NCBI GenBank assembly: GCA_964527565.1
Contig: CAZGOY010000008.1
Location: 33,834-97,833, forward strand
Direction of reading: 5' to 3'
Length of the DNA stretch: 64,000 nt
From: JAGXQV01 sp964527565
Lineage (GTDB): Bacteria; Pseudomonadota; Gammaproteobacteria; Burkholderiales; Sulfuricellaceae
Positions 33,811 to 42,822 of this stretch are shown here, piece after piece. Numbering within the stretch: position 1 is the stretch's first letter; each line of letters opens with the position of its first letter. The notes below the pieces were generated by a model, which saw nothing but the letters and a program-made list of their open reading frames with translations, had not been told where the DNA came from and made no database searches. A program made the position numbers and the translations under genes.

Positions 33811-34788
33811 ATGGAAAATACACGGAAAAATATTGGCCTGATCGACATCGGTGCCGATGCGCGGCGGCAGTTTATCGACGCGCTATCGGTGTTCACGGCA
33901 TTGGAGGAGGCGCGCGCGAGCGCGGCCGAGGTGCGCGGCGGGATGTACTGGAAGCGCCAGGGCAAGGCCGATTACCTTGTCAGGACATCGCCGAAAAACG
34001 CCCAGAAAAGCCTGGGGCCGAGATCGCTCGAAACCGAGGCGATCTACGGGAAGTTCACTACCAGGAAGATGGAAGCGGAGGCGCGGGTGGTTCAACTCGA
34101 AGCCGAGCTTACACGTCACCAGCGGATGAATCGGGCCTTATTCGTCGGTCGCGCTCCGCAAATCCTGGTGGACATCCTGAACGCGTTGTTGCGTGCTGGT
34201 ATTGCGGAGCACTTCACAGTGGTGGGTACCCATGCACTGTATGCCTATGAGGCTGCGGCGGGCGTGCGGATCGGGAGTTCCGCCGCATTGGCGACCCAGG
34301 ATGTGGATTTGCTGTGGGATACGCGCAAGAGAATCAGTTTTGCGACCCGTATGAAAGTGGTGGGATCGTCGATGCTGGGGTTGCTGCGGAAAATCGATTC
34401 CACCTTCGATATCCGGCAGGATCAGCGTTACACAGCGGTCAACAGCAAAGGCTTCGAGATCGATTTCATCCGCCGCGAAGCAGTGGAAGGCGATCCGCAC
34501 CCGCTACGTCTGACGGACGACGAAGACGACATCTGGGCGACTCAGGCGAAGCGGGCGGGAGTACTGCTCAGCGGCCCGCGTTTTTCCAGCATGATCGTAT
34601 CTTCCACCGGCTATATGGCGAGGATGGAAACGATCTCCCCGCTGGCCTTCGTCACATTCAAGCGCTGGATGGCGGCCCAGCCCGACCGCGACCCGATGAA
34701 AATTTCACGGGATAGTCTACAGGCGGATATCGTCGCGCAACTGGCCGAAGAGTATTTGCCTCATCTGGTTCGGGAACAACCCGCGTAA
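33811..34788 (+). CDS. GSU2403-family nucleotidyltransferase-fold protein
   Basis: A 325-residue protein. Residues about 1-115 form a helical, charged region. From about 128 there is a nucleotidyltransferase-like domain: VVGTHALYAYEAAAG, then ATQDVDLLWDTRKR with the two acidic residues expected to bind metal, and later FEIDFIRRE. This pattern matches GSU2403-type proteins, relatives of AbiEii-like toxins, whose substrate is unknown. No Shine-Dalgarno is present and a promoter lies immediately upstream. The stop codon is provided by the first bases of a decayed palindromic repeat, so the C-terminus may have been changed by repeat insertion. Confidence 0.72.
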   Translation: MENTRKNIGLIDIGADARRQFIDALSVFTALEEARASAAEVRGGMYWKRQGKADYLVRTSPKNAQKSLGPRSLETEAIYGKFTTRKMEAEARVVQLEAELTRHQRMNRALFVGRAPQILVDILNALLRAGIAEHFTVVGTHALYAYEAAAGVRIGSSAALATQDVDLLWDTRKRISFATRMKVVGSSMLGLLRKIDSTFDIRQDQRYTAVNSKGFEIDFIRREAVEGDPHPLRLTDDEDDIWATQAKRAGVLLSGPRFSSMIVSSTGYMARMETISPLAFVTFKRWMAAQPDRDPMKISRDSLQADIVAQLAEEYLPHLVREQPA

Positions 34789-34812
34789 CGCGCAGCCCCC
34801 GAAGCGCCTCCG
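34777..34812. repeat. Dispersed palindromic repeat, degenerate copy 4
   Basis: Starts CAACCCGCGTAA like copy 1, then diverges (CGCGCAGCCCCCGAAGCGC) so the hairpin is weakened. Its TAA is the stop codon of the upstream gene. Confidence 0.55.
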
Positions 34813-34910
34813 TCCCCCGCCGCGTCATACCGGCGTAACACGGCTTTGCCCTAATGGGGGCTTCGGTGGTACATTGAAGCCGACTAGCAACGATGGAAGG
34901 ATCGACAACA

Positions 34911-35486
34911 ATGATCGAAATCCGCATTCACGGGCGCGGCGGGCAAGGCAATGTCGCCGCCGCCTACATTCTGGCCAGCGCGGCCTTTCAGGACGGACGC
35001 CATAGCCAGGCTTTCCCGAATTTCGGCGCGGAACGGCGCGGCGCGCCGGTCACCGCTTTCGTGCGCATTGCCGAGCAACCCTTCAGCCGCCGCTGCCAGG
35101 TGATACACCCGGCCTTTCTGGTGGTGCAGGACGAGGCGCTGCTGCATGTGCCCGGCGTCACCGACGGCCTGTTGCCGGGCGGCGGCATCCTGGTCAATTC
35201 CACCCGCTCATCGGAAGAACTGAAAGAGCAGATGGGGCTGGAACTGGTCGCCCTCCCCGCCAATGCCCTGGCGCGCAAGATACTGGGGCGTCCGGTACCC
35301 AATACCGCCCTGCTTTCCGCCTTTCTCGCCCTGACCGGCATGGTTTCTCTGGAAGCGCTGGTAAAAGGGCTGGAACAGCGTTTCAAGGGCGAGGTGCTGG
35401 AGCGCAACACCCGTTTGGTCAACGAAGCTGCCGACATGGTGCCGGCCGGCTTGTGGAAGGGAATAAATCATGCCGCAAATGCTTGA
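34911..35486 (+). CDS. porG: Pyruvate:ferredoxin oxidoreductase gamma subunit (PorG-like)
   Basis: A 191-residue gamma subunit starting MIEIRIHGRGGQGNVAAAYI, with FPNFGAERRGAPV in the middle. It forms the CoA-binding part of four-domain 2-oxoacid oxidoreductases. I use the ATG at 34911 because MIEIRIHG is the family start; an upstream ATG adds six residues. It heads a four-gene operon, overlapping porA by 17 bp. Confidence 0.88.
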   Translation: MIEIRIHGRGGQGNVAAAYILASAAFQDGRHSQAFPNFGAERRGAPVTAFVRIAEQPFSRRCQVIHPAFLVVQDEALLHVPGVTDGLLPGGGILVNSTRSSEELKEQMGLELVALPANALARKILGRPVPNTALLSAFLALTGMVSLEALVKGLEQRFKGEVLERNTRLVNEAADMVPAGLWKGINHAANA

Positions 35487-36642
35487 AGGCTCGCAGGCCA
35501 TTGCCCGCGCGGTGGCCCTGTGCCGCCCGCAGGTGGTGGCCGCTTATCCGATCACCCCGCAGACCCACATCGTCGAAAACATCTCCAAGCTGGTGGCCGA
35601 CGGCAAGCTGCACTGCGAACTGGTCAGCGTGGAAAGCGAATTTTCCGCCGCCTCGCTGGTGCTGGGCGCCGCCGCCGCCGGTTCGCGCGCCTATACCGCC
35701 AGTTCTTCGCAGGGCATCCTGCTGATGAGCGAAGTGCTGTACAACATCGCCGGGCTGCGCATTCCGCTGGTGATGACCTGCGCCAACCGCGCCGTGGGCG
35801 CGCCGCTGTCGATCTGGAACGACCAGCAGGATTCCATGGCGGTGCGCGATGCCGGCTGGATTCAGCTTTATTGCAGCGACAACCAGGAAGCGGTGGACGC
35901 CACCATCCAGGCCTACCGCATCGCCGAGCGCACCGAGTTGCCGGTGATGGTGTGCGTCGATGGCTTTGTACTGACGCACACGCTGGAAGCCATCGAAATG
36001 CCCACCCAGGAACAGGCCGACGGTTTCCTGCCGCCTTATCAGTTTTCCCGCACGCTCAACCCGCAAAACCCGATCAGCATCGGCACCCTGGTGTCGCCGG
36101 ATTATTTCCCCGAGGTGCGCCATTCGCACCACCAGGCGCTGCTCAAAGCCAAGGCGGAAATTCTTGCCGCCGACGCCGACTGGGCCGCCGTCACCGGACG
36201 CGCCAGCGGCGGGCTGTTGAGCGTGGAAGGCGACCCGGACGCCAAGGTGGGCATCCTCAGCATCGGCTCGGTGGTCGGCACCTTGCGAGACGCCTTGGCA
36301 GAGTACCCGGAGGCCGGTTCGGCCAAGCTCATCAAGCTGCGCGCCTTCCGCCCCTTCCCCGAAGAAGCCTTGATTGAGGCCTGCGCCGGATTAACTGAAT
36401 TGATCGTGCTGGAACGCGCGCTCTCGCCGGGCAGCGGCGGCATCATCGGCACCGAAGTGCGTGCCGCGCTGGCGAATGTGGAGGGCGCGCCGCGCGTGCA
36501 TAATTTTGCCGTCGGCCTGGGCGGACGCGACATCCCGCTCGACATTTACCCGCGCCTGATGGCTGCGATCAAGACGCCCACCCCGATTGCCTTCGCGATT
36601 TTCGACGCCAACATGGAAAAGCTGCCGGAAGCCGACCGCTGA
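35470..36642 (+). CDS. porA: Pyruvate:ferredoxin oxidoreductase alpha subunit (PorA-like)
   Basis: A 390-residue alpha subunit with the pyrimidine-binding region AAYPITPQTHIVE at about residues 24-36, VESEFSAASLVLGA, and the transketolase C-terminal-like part (about 250-380, GSVVGTLRDAL). The separate gamma, alpha and beta genes are the pyruvate/2-oxoisovalerate type, and together with PorB it would interconvert pyruvate plus CoA and acetyl-CoA plus CO2. Substrate is inferred from architecture. Confidence 0.88.
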   Translation: MPQMLEGSQAIARAVALCRPQVVAAYPITPQTHIVENISKLVADGKLHCELVSVESEFSAASLVLGAAAAGSRAYTASSSQGILLMSEVLYNIAGLRIPLVMTCANRAVGAPLSIWNDQQDSMAVRDAGWIQLYCSDNQEAVDATIQAYRIAERTELPVMVCVDGFVLTHTLEAIEMPTQEQADGFLPPYQFSRTLNPQNPISIGTLVSPDYFPEVRHSHHQALLKAKAEILAADADWAAVTGRASGGLLSVEGDPDAKVGILSIGSVVGTLRDALAEYPEAGSAKLIKLRAFRPFPEEALIEACAGLTELIVLERALSPGSGGIIGTEVRAALANVEGAPRVHNFAVGLGGRDIPLDIYPRLMAAIKTPTPIAFAIFDANMEKLPEADR

Positions 36643-36661
36643 CCTCTACGAGGAACCCATC

Positions 36662-37651
36662 ATGAATGAAACTCCCATTTCCTTAAGCGAACTGCGCCGC
36701 AAGCAACCGCGCTTTTCCGGGCTGGAATCCGGCCACCGCGCCTGCCTGGGCTGCGGGCAGGCGCTGGCCGCCCGCCTGGTGACCGAGGCCGCCGGGCCGG
36801 ACGTGATGCTGGCGAACGCCACCGGCTGCCTGGAAGTTTTCACCACCCCGTGGCCGGAATCGGCCTGGCGTCTGCCGTGGATCCATTCCCTGTTCGAGAA
36901 CGCCGGCGCCATCGCCTCCGGCATGGAAGCGGCGATGAAAGCGCAGGGCAAGGCCACCAAGGTGATCGCCATGGGCGGCGACGGCAGCACCTTCGACATC
37001 GGTTTCCAGGCGCTGTCCGGGATGCTGGAGCGCAACCACAACGTGCTCTACGTGTGCTACGACAACGAAGCCTACATGAACACCGGCATCCAGCGTTCCA
37101 GTTCCACGCCGCACGCCGCTTCCACCACCACCTCGCCGGTGGGTAAGGAACGCATGGGCAAGCGCCACCTGAAGAAGGACATCATCTCCATCATCGCCGC
37201 GCACCATGTCGCCTACGCCGCCACGGCATCGGTTGCCTACCCTTCCGACATCCGCAAGAAAGTGCGGCGCGCCATGGCCATCGAGGGGGCGACCTTCCTG
37301 CAAATCCACGCCCCTTGCCCGCTCGGCTGGGGCCATGACGGCGCGGTGGGCATCGAGGTGGCGCGGCTGGCGGTGCAGACCGGCCTGTTTCCGCTGATCG
37401 AACTGGAACGCGGCGAGCTCACCGGCGCCATGCCGCTCCGCAATCCCAAGCCGGTGGCCGAATATCTCAAGGCGCAGCAGCGTTTCGCCCACCTGTTCAA
37501 GGATGAAGCGCGCGCACGCGAAGAACTGGAACACTTGCAGGCCCTGGCCAACCACAATATTGAAATTTACGGCCTGCGCGGCGACGGGGAAGACCCGTTC
37601 GACAGCGAAGGCGCGGACACGGTACGGCGCGGCGGCGTGCGCTGGGCTTGA
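36662..37651 (+). CDS. porB: Pyruvate:ferredoxin oxidoreductase beta subunit (PorB-like)
   Basis: A 329-residue ThDP subunit. Cluster cysteines are in CLGCGQAL, ATGCLEV and HAPCPLGW; GGDGSTFDIGFQAL is the ThDP/metal motif, and NEAYMNTGIQRSSSTP is a family-typical loop. GAGGA precedes the ATG at 36662. It follows porA by 19 bp. Confidence 0.9.
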   Translation: MNETPISLSELRRKQPRFSGLESGHRACLGCGQALAARLVTEAAGPDVMLANATGCLEVFTTPWPESAWRLPWIHSLFENAGAIASGMEAAMKAQGKATKVIAMGGDGSTFDIGFQALSGMLERNHNVLYVCYDNEAYMNTGIQRSSSTPHAASTTTSPVGKERMGKRHLKKDIISIIAAHHVAYAATASVAYPSDIRKKVRRAMAIEGATFLQIHAPCPLGWGHDGAVGIEVARLAVQTGLFPLIELERGELTGAMPLRNPKPVAEYLKAQQRFAHLFKDEARAREELEHLQALANHNIEIYGLRGDGEDPFDSEGADTVRRGGVRWA

Positions 37652-37699
37652 AAACACTGTCCTGCTTACCCATGAATGCAACAAACGAAAGGTAACGAA

Positions 37700-39388
37700 A
37701 TGGCTGTCATCCCCCGTGGCTCTTACGCCAACCCGGCCTCCTCCCTGCAATATCACACCGGCACCTGGCGCGTGCAAAAGCCGGTGCACGAGCACCGCGC
37801 AGCACCCTGCCACGCCGCCTGTCCGGCAGGCGAGGACGCCCAGGCTTACCTGGCGAAAATCGCCGAAGGCCATTTTCAGGAAGCCTGGGAAACCATTGTG
37901 CGCATCAACCCGCTGCCCGCCGTCACCGGGCGCGTCTGCCATCATCCCTGCGAAAATGCCTGCAATCGCGGCCAATATGACGAAGCCCTGTCCATCCACA
38001 ACGCCGAGCGTTTCCTCGGCGATGAAGCGATCCGCAACAACTGGGCGTATCCCGTGCAGACGCCAGCCAAATCCGCGCCCACGGTGGCCGTGGTGGGCGC
38101 GGGCCCGGCCGGTCTCTCGGCGGCTTATCACCTGATCCGCCTCGGTTACAACGCCACCCTCTTCGACGAACTGCCGGAAGCCGGCGGCGTGCTGCGCACC
38201 GCCATTCCCCAATACCGTTTGCCGCGCGACATCCTGAGTGCGGAAGTGAACCGCCTTCTGGCGACAGGCATCAAATTCGAACCGCAACAACGCCTGGGAC
38301 GGGATTTCCATATCGAAGACCTGCAAAGGGATTACGCTGCGGTATTTCTCGCCATCGGCAACCGCCGCGGGCATGAATGGAACGTCGATGGCGCCACCCC
38401 GCGCGGCCTGCACAATGGGCTGGAGCTCCTGGAAGAGTGGGTGGCCATGGGCTCGGTGCCCGTGCCGCAGAGCGTGGCCATCGTCGGCGGCGGCAACACC
38501 GCCGTGGATACCGCCCGCGTACTCAAGCGCAACGGCACACGCGACGTTCACGTCATCACCCACCATGCCCTGCCCGCCCCTGGCGTGGCGGCGGAAATGG
38601 CGATGACCGCCATCCCGCGCGAAATCGCCCAGGCCCAGGAAGAAGGCGTGGTTTTCCATGAGTTTCGCGGCATCCACCGCCTGATCCTGCGCGGCGAAAA
38701 AGTGGTTGGCTTGGAACTGGTACACATGAAGAAAGTGCCCAACGCCAACGGCAAGCTGGAAACCAAGTCGTTTGAGGGCACGGAAACCGTGCTGCACGTC
38801 GAGCAGGTGATTCCCGCCATCGGCCAGGAAGTGCTGCCATTTGGCGTGGAATCGCTACTGGAAAACCGGCCTTTCTTCAATGTGGACCAATGGGGCGCGC
38901 TGGCAAAGCACCCCGGCATCTTCGTCGGCGGCGACGCGCGCGGTGCGGGCGGCAGCCTCTCCCGCGCGGTCGGCGACGGGCGGCGCGCGGCACAGGCTAT
39001 CGCCGCGCGCATTCAGGGACTGGAACTCCCCCACCCCGGCGAGGAAGCCGTGGTGCCCTATGCCCAGATCAATTTGAACTATTTTGAGCACACCCCGCGC
39101 GCAAAATCCCCCGTCCTGCCGGTGGACTCGCGAAAGCCCTACGACGAAGTGGAAGGCGGCTTGGACCAGTCGGCCATCTACACCGAAAGCCAGCGCTGTT
39201 TTTCCTGCGGCACCTGCTTTTCCTGCGACAACTGCTGGACCTTCTGCCCGGATTCCGCCGTGCTGAAAACTCCCGTAGCCACCGCCGACGGCACGCATTA
39301 CGTGTTCGATTACGACTACTGCAAGGGCTGCGGCCTGTGCGCCCACGAATGTCCGTGCGGCTTCATTGCGATGAAGGAAGAGTTGTAG
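37700..39388 (+). CDS. GltD-type NAD(P)H oxidoreductase fused to 2[4Fe-4S] ferredoxin (PorD-like)
   Basis: A 562-residue protein. It has an N-terminal cysteine-rich region (CHAACPAGEDA and CHHPCENACNRGQ, two [4Fe-4S] sites), an FAD domain (VAVVGAGPAGLSAAYHL near 130), an NAD(P) domain (VAIVGGGNTAVDTARVL near 265) and a C-terminal ferredoxin domain (CFSCGTCFSCDNCWTFCP and CKGCGLCAHECPCG). The body is like glutamate synthase small subunit. As last gene of the por operon it likely moves electrons between NAD(P)H and the ferredoxin site of PorGAB. The ATG at 37700 has AAAGG upstream; an ATG eight codons earlier is less likely. Confidence 0.85.
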   Translation: MAVIPRGSYANPASSLQYHTGTWRVQKPVHEHRAAPCHAACPAGEDAQAYLAKIAEGHFQEAWETIVRINPLPAVTGRVCHHPCENACNRGQYDEALSIHNAERFLGDEAIRNNWAYPVQTPAKSAPTVAVVGAGPAGLSAAYHLIRLGYNATLFDELPEAGGVLRTAIPQYRLPRDILSAEVNRLLATGIKFEPQQRLGRDFHIEDLQRDYAAVFLAIGNRRGHEWNVDGATPRGLHNGLELLEEWVAMGSVPVPQSVAIVGGGNTAVDTARVLKRNGTRDVHVITHHALPAPGVAAEMAMTAIPREIAQAQEEGVVFHEFRGIHRLILRGEKVVGLELVHMKKVPNANGKLETKSFEGTETVLHVEQVIPAIGQEVLPFGVESLLENRPFFNVDQWGALAKHPGIFVGGDARGAGGSLSRAVGDGRRAAQAIAARIQGLELPHPGEEAVVPYAQINLNYFEHTPRAKSPVLPVDSRKPYDEVEGGLDQSAIYTESQRCFSCGTCFSCDNCWTFCPDSAVLKTPVATADGTHYVFDYDYCKGCGLCAHECPCGFIAMKEEL

Positions 39389-39531
39389 GGAAAACACCGA
39401 GGCGCTTGACGAAGCCTTCCGGGCTTTGCGCAGCTCAAACACGTTGTCGTGGATGGGGGCGATGTAAAGCCCGGCGAGCAGCCCCTGTCGCGGTTACCTG
39501 ACGGCCAGTTCCCGATCTGGGGCAGCGTCAA

Positions 39532-40566
39532 TCAGCGCACCGTCACGCCCCCCGGTTCCGCCGTCATGCGACCAATCACCCCGGCATAATCGAACCCCTC
39601 ACGCCGGAATAGTTCCAGCACCTGATCCGCCGTTTCCGGCGCGCAGGCCACCAGCAGGCCGCCGCTGGTCTGCGGGTCGCACAGGATGTTTTGTCGCCAT
39701 TGCGGAAATTCGGCAGGCAAGGTTACTTCGCCGCCGTAGCTGCTCCAGTTGCGCGCCGCAGCACCGGGAGCATAACCCTGCTCCGCCAGGGTAGCGGCGG
39801 CGGGCAGTAGCGGCAGCCGTTCGAAATCGACTTGGGCGCCGAGTCGGGAACCGCGGCAGATTTCCAGCAGATGGCCAAGCAGGCCGAAGCCGGTCACGTC
39901 GGTCAGCGCATGGACGCCGGGCATGGCGGCAAGCTGCGTGCCGGGCGTATTGAGTTGGGTGGTGCTGGCAAGCATCTGGCGGTAGCCGTCTTCGGACAAT
40001 TCGCCCTTTTTCAAGGCCGCGCTCATGATGCCGATGCCCAGCCCCTTGCCAAGAATCAGCACGTCACCGTCGCGCGCCTGGTCATTGCGCTTGACATGGT
40101 CGGGATGCACCAAGCCCAGCGCCACCAGTCCGTAAATCGGCTCGGGCGCATCAATAGAGTGGCCGCCGGCAACCGGTATTCCTGCGGCACGGCATACCGC
40201 CGCGCCGCCGGCGAGAATTTCACGGATCACTTCCACCGGCAACTTGTCGATGGGCATGCCCACCAGTGCCAGCGCCATGATGGGTTTGGCACCCATGGCA
40301 TAGACGTCGGACAGGGCGTTGGTGGCGGCGATGCGCCCGAAATCGAAGGGATCATCGACGATAGGCATGAAAAAATCGGTAGTGGCGACGATGGCCTGCT
40401 GCTCGTTGAGGCGGTACACCGCCGCATCATCGCTGGATTCGGTGCCCACCAGCAGGTCGGGATGCGCGAATTGCGGGGCGGAAGCGAGAATTTCACTCAG
40501 CACGGAAGGGGCGATTTTGCATCCGCAGCCGCCGCCGTGGGAAAACGCTGTCAATTTAATCTGCAT
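39532..40566 (-). CDS. selD: Selenide, water dikinase
   Basis: A 344-residue SelD. GGGCGCK near residues 12-18 holds the active-site Cys (a Cys, not selenocysteine, enzyme) and Lys. Metal/ATP motifs SSDDAAVY, TTDFFMPIVDDP and GGHSIDAPEP follow. It makes selenophosphate from selenide and ATP. It is divergent from mnmH, the selenouridine synthase that uses selenophosphate, sharing a 78-bp upstream region. The ATG at 40566 is chosen over a TTG two codons upstream. The 143 bp between it and the por operon hold no supported gene. Confidence 0.95.
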   Translation of the reverse strand: MQIKLTAFSHGGGCGCKIAPSVLSEILASAPQFAHPDLLVGTESSDDAAVYRLNEQQAIVATTDFFMPIVDDPFDFGRIAATNALSDVYAMGAKPIMALALVGMPIDKLPVEVIREILAGGAAVCRAAGIPVAGGHSIDAPEPIYGLVALGLVHPDHVKRNDQARDGDVLILGKGLGIGIMSAALKKGELSEDGYRQMLASTTQLNTPGTQLAAMPGVHALTDVTGFGLLGHLLEICRGSRLGAQVDFERLPLLPAAATLAEQGYAPGAAARNWSSYGGEVTLPAEFPQWRQNILCDPQTSGGLLVACAPETADQVLELFRREGFDYAGVIGRMTAEPGGVTVR

Positions 40567-40644
40567 GCTCAAAATTCCAGGAAATCATCGTGTCGCTAAT
40601 GAATTACAATTGATCGGCAAGACCTAATTATTTTTTTGGAAACC

Positions 40645-41712
40645 ATGAACGAAAAACTGCCGGAAACCGCGAAAACGGTCGTAACCCTAGCATACCTGGC
40701 GCAGTTTGACGACATCATCGACGCCCGCTCGCCTGCCGAATACGCGGAGGATCATATCCCTGGCGCAATCAACCTGCCGGTGCTGGACAATGAGGAACGG
40801 GTGCGTGTTGGCACCCTCCACGCCCAGGCATCCGCATTCGAGGCCAAAAAGATCGGTGCGGCGCTGGTGGCAAGAAACATCGCCCGCCATCTGGAAGAAC
40901 ATCTGCTGGATAAGCCGAAGAACTGGCGCCCGCTGATCTACTGCTGGCGCGGCGGCAACCGCAGCGGCGCGATGGCCCATATTCTGGGCAGGGTCGGCTG
41001 GCGTTCCGAACAATTGCCCGGCGGCTATAAAAATTACCGTAAAACCGTCCTGGAAATGCTGTCGACCCTGCCGGGAACACTGCGCTTTTGCGCGGTATGC
41101 GGCGCCACCGGAACCGGAAAAAGCCGTTTGCTGGCGGCACTGGAGAAACAGGGCGCCCAGGTGCTCGACCTGGAGGGCCTGGCGGCGCATCGCGGCTCCC
41201 TGCTCGGCAACCTGCCTGACGAACCCCAACCTCCGCAAAAACTGTTTGATACCCGTTTATGGACAAAATTACAGGAATTCGACCCGACAAAGGTGATCTT
41301 CGTCGAAGCGGAAAGCCGGAAAATCGGCAACATCCGCGCGCCCGACGCCTTGCTGGATGCCATGTGGCAAAGCGCATGCCTGCGCCTGGAAGCCGATGTC
41401 AGATTGCGCGTCGACCTGCTGATGGAGGAATACCGCCATTTTCTCGATGAGCCGGAGTTGCTGAACGGCAAACTCGATGGTCTGACACATCTGCACGGAC
41501 ACCAACAGGTAACACGCTGGCAGGAAATGGCGCGTCGGCAGGAGTGGAACCTCTTGGTGGCGGAACTGCTTACCCGGCATTACGACCCAGCCTACAATCG
41601 CTCCAGCCGCCAGCATTATCCACATTACGATGAGGCCCCGGTTTTTCAGACCAGCGGCATCGGCGAAGAAGAATTCACGGTACTGGCGCAGAAAATCATG
41701 GCGCTGACTTGA
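40645..41712 (+). CDS. mnmH: tRNA 2-selenouridine synthase
   Basis: A 355-residue MnmH/SelU/YbbB. The N-terminal rhodanese domain has DARSPAEYAEDHIPGA and the active Cys in YCWRGGNRSG (about residue 95). The C-terminal P-loop domain has GATGTGKS (about 155-162). It replaces sulfur of 2-thiouridine at tRNA wobble position 34 with selenium, via a geranylated intermediate. Its neighbour selD supplies selenophosphate, a strong functional pairing. I use the ATG at 40645. Confidence 0.95.
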   Translation: MNEKLPETAKTVVTLAYLAQFDDIIDARSPAEYAEDHIPGAINLPVLDNEERVRVGTLHAQASAFEAKKIGAALVARNIARHLEEHLLDKPKNWRPLIYCWRGGNRSGAMAHILGRVGWRSEQLPGGYKNYRKTVLEMLSTLPGTLRFCAVCGATGTGKSRLLAALEKQGAQVLDLEGLAAHRGSLLGNLPDEPQPPQKLFDTRLWTKLQEFDPTKVIFVEAESRKIGNIRAPDALLDAMWQSACLRLEADVRLRVDLLMEEYRHFLDEPELLNGKLDGLTHLHGHQQVTRWQEMARRQEWNLLVAELLTRHYDPAYNRSSRQHYPHYDEAPVFQTSGIGEEEFTVLAQKIMALT

Positions 41713-41767
41713 CGCAAAAGCTGTAGGTGATACCTTAGTTACCGGTATTACACCACAAGGAGGAGTT

Positions 41768-42208
41768 ATGACTACTGCATGGATTCTCGTCGCCAACGCC
41801 AGTGAAGCGAAAATTTTTTCCAACAAGGGTATCGGCAAAGGACTGGAGGTTGTCACAAAATTAAGCCACCCGGATAGCCGCAAGAAAGCCTCCGAATTGG
41901 TCACCGACCGCCCCGGCCACATGGCGGGTTCTGGCAACGGCCACGGTTCACGCCAGCCGGCCACCGACCCGAAACAGCACGAACATGACGTTTTTTCCCG
42001 CGAACTGGCGCAACAACTCGACCAGGGACGCACATCCAACAGTTACCAACGCCTGATCGTCGTTGCTGAACCGCACTTTCGCGGCCTGCTGAAGCATGCC
42101 ATGAACAGCCAGGTCAACGGCCTGGTAACTGACAGCATTGACAAGGACTATACCAAGCTGAGCGAAAAGGAACTGGCAACCCACCTGGAAAAAGTGATTT
42201 ATCTTTGA
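41768..42208 (+). CDS. Host attachment family protein
   Basis: A 146-residue soluble protein of the Host_attach family, with the typical TTAWILVANASEAKIF start, the LVTDRPGHM stretch, and the LIVVAEPHFRGLLKHAM motif (about residues 96-112). The family name comes from an Agrobacterium attachment screen; a relationship to peptide-release-factor-like folds has been proposed, and the bacterial role is unclear. It has a very strong Shine-Dalgarno (AAGGAGGAG). It overlaps the convergent thpR gene by 10 bp. Confidence 0.88.
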   Translation: MTTAWILVANASEAKIFSNKGIGKGLEVVTKLSHPDSRKKASELVTDRPGHMAGSGNGHGSRQPATDPKQHEHDVFSRELAQQLDQGRTSNSYQRLIVVAEPHFRGLLKHAMNSQVNGLVTDSIDKDYTKLSEKELATHLEKVIYL

Positions 42209-42756
42209 AGTTCCCAGCGGCCTATGATTTCATAGGCCGCTCCTTTATCCCCCAATACCGAGCGCACCAGCACGAATTCCTGTACCGGCCATTCCAGCGC
42301 CAGCGGAAAAAATGCCTGTTCCGGGCTGTGCGTCTTGCGCAACAAGGTGACGTGCGGCACATAAGCCTTGGCATCGAAAGCGAATCCTGCCGCAGCCAAC
42401 CTTTCCCGAAGTTGCTCGACCAGGGCGGCAAGGGCCGCTGGCGCCGCATCCGTCCCTGCCCAGACGATACGGTTGTGGCACCACCGGCCCACCTTGGAGA
42501 TAGGCACGTTGAAAGCGGGCATGGCGATGTCGGCCATTGACGCGCGCAATGCTTCGAGCCGCGACTCGGGTACGTCGCCGAGAAACACCAGCGTCATGTG
42601 CAGCGTTTCGGAACGGGTTTTACGCCCGCCGCACTGCGGCAACAGTTTCATCGCGGCCTTGTCCAGCGCGGCACGAGTCACGCTGTCCGGCCACAAGGCA
42701 AGAAACAGGCGCACGACTTTGGAGTTTGGGCTGGGTAATGCCAATTTTTCGCTCAT
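42199..42756 (-). CDS. thpR: RNA 2',3'-cyclic phosphodiesterase ThpR (LigT)
   Basis: A 185-residue 2H phosphoesterase. The two catalytic HxT motifs are HMTLVFLG (about residue 53) and HVTLLRK (about 135). RLFLALWPD is the usual first strand. It hydrolyses or ligates RNA 2',3'-cyclic ends in vitro; its cellular role is uncertain. The ends of this gene and the convergent host-attachment gene overlap. Confidence 0.92.
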   Translation of the reverse strand: MSEKLALPSPNSKVVRLFLALWPDSVTRAALDKAAMKLLPQCGGRKTRSETLHMTLVFLGDVPESRLEALRASMADIAMPAFNVPISKVGRWCHNRIVWAGTDAAPAALAALVEQLRERLAAAGFAFDAKAYVPHVTLLRKTHSPEQAFFPLALEWPVQEFVLVRSVLGDKGAAYEIIGRWELQR

Positions 42757-42822
42757 GGCGGCAAGCTTGCCTTGTCAGCGATTTTTGTTCAACAATGATG
42801 CTTCACACGGAGGAAATTCCCG

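Noticed and set aside
36683..38797. A 704-codon minus-strand frame
   Set aside because: It is antisense to porB and the GltD-like gene, which have intact motifs.
39389..39531. Possible gene remnant between the por operon and selD
   Set aside because: Short open frames on both strands with no start, motif or consistent match.
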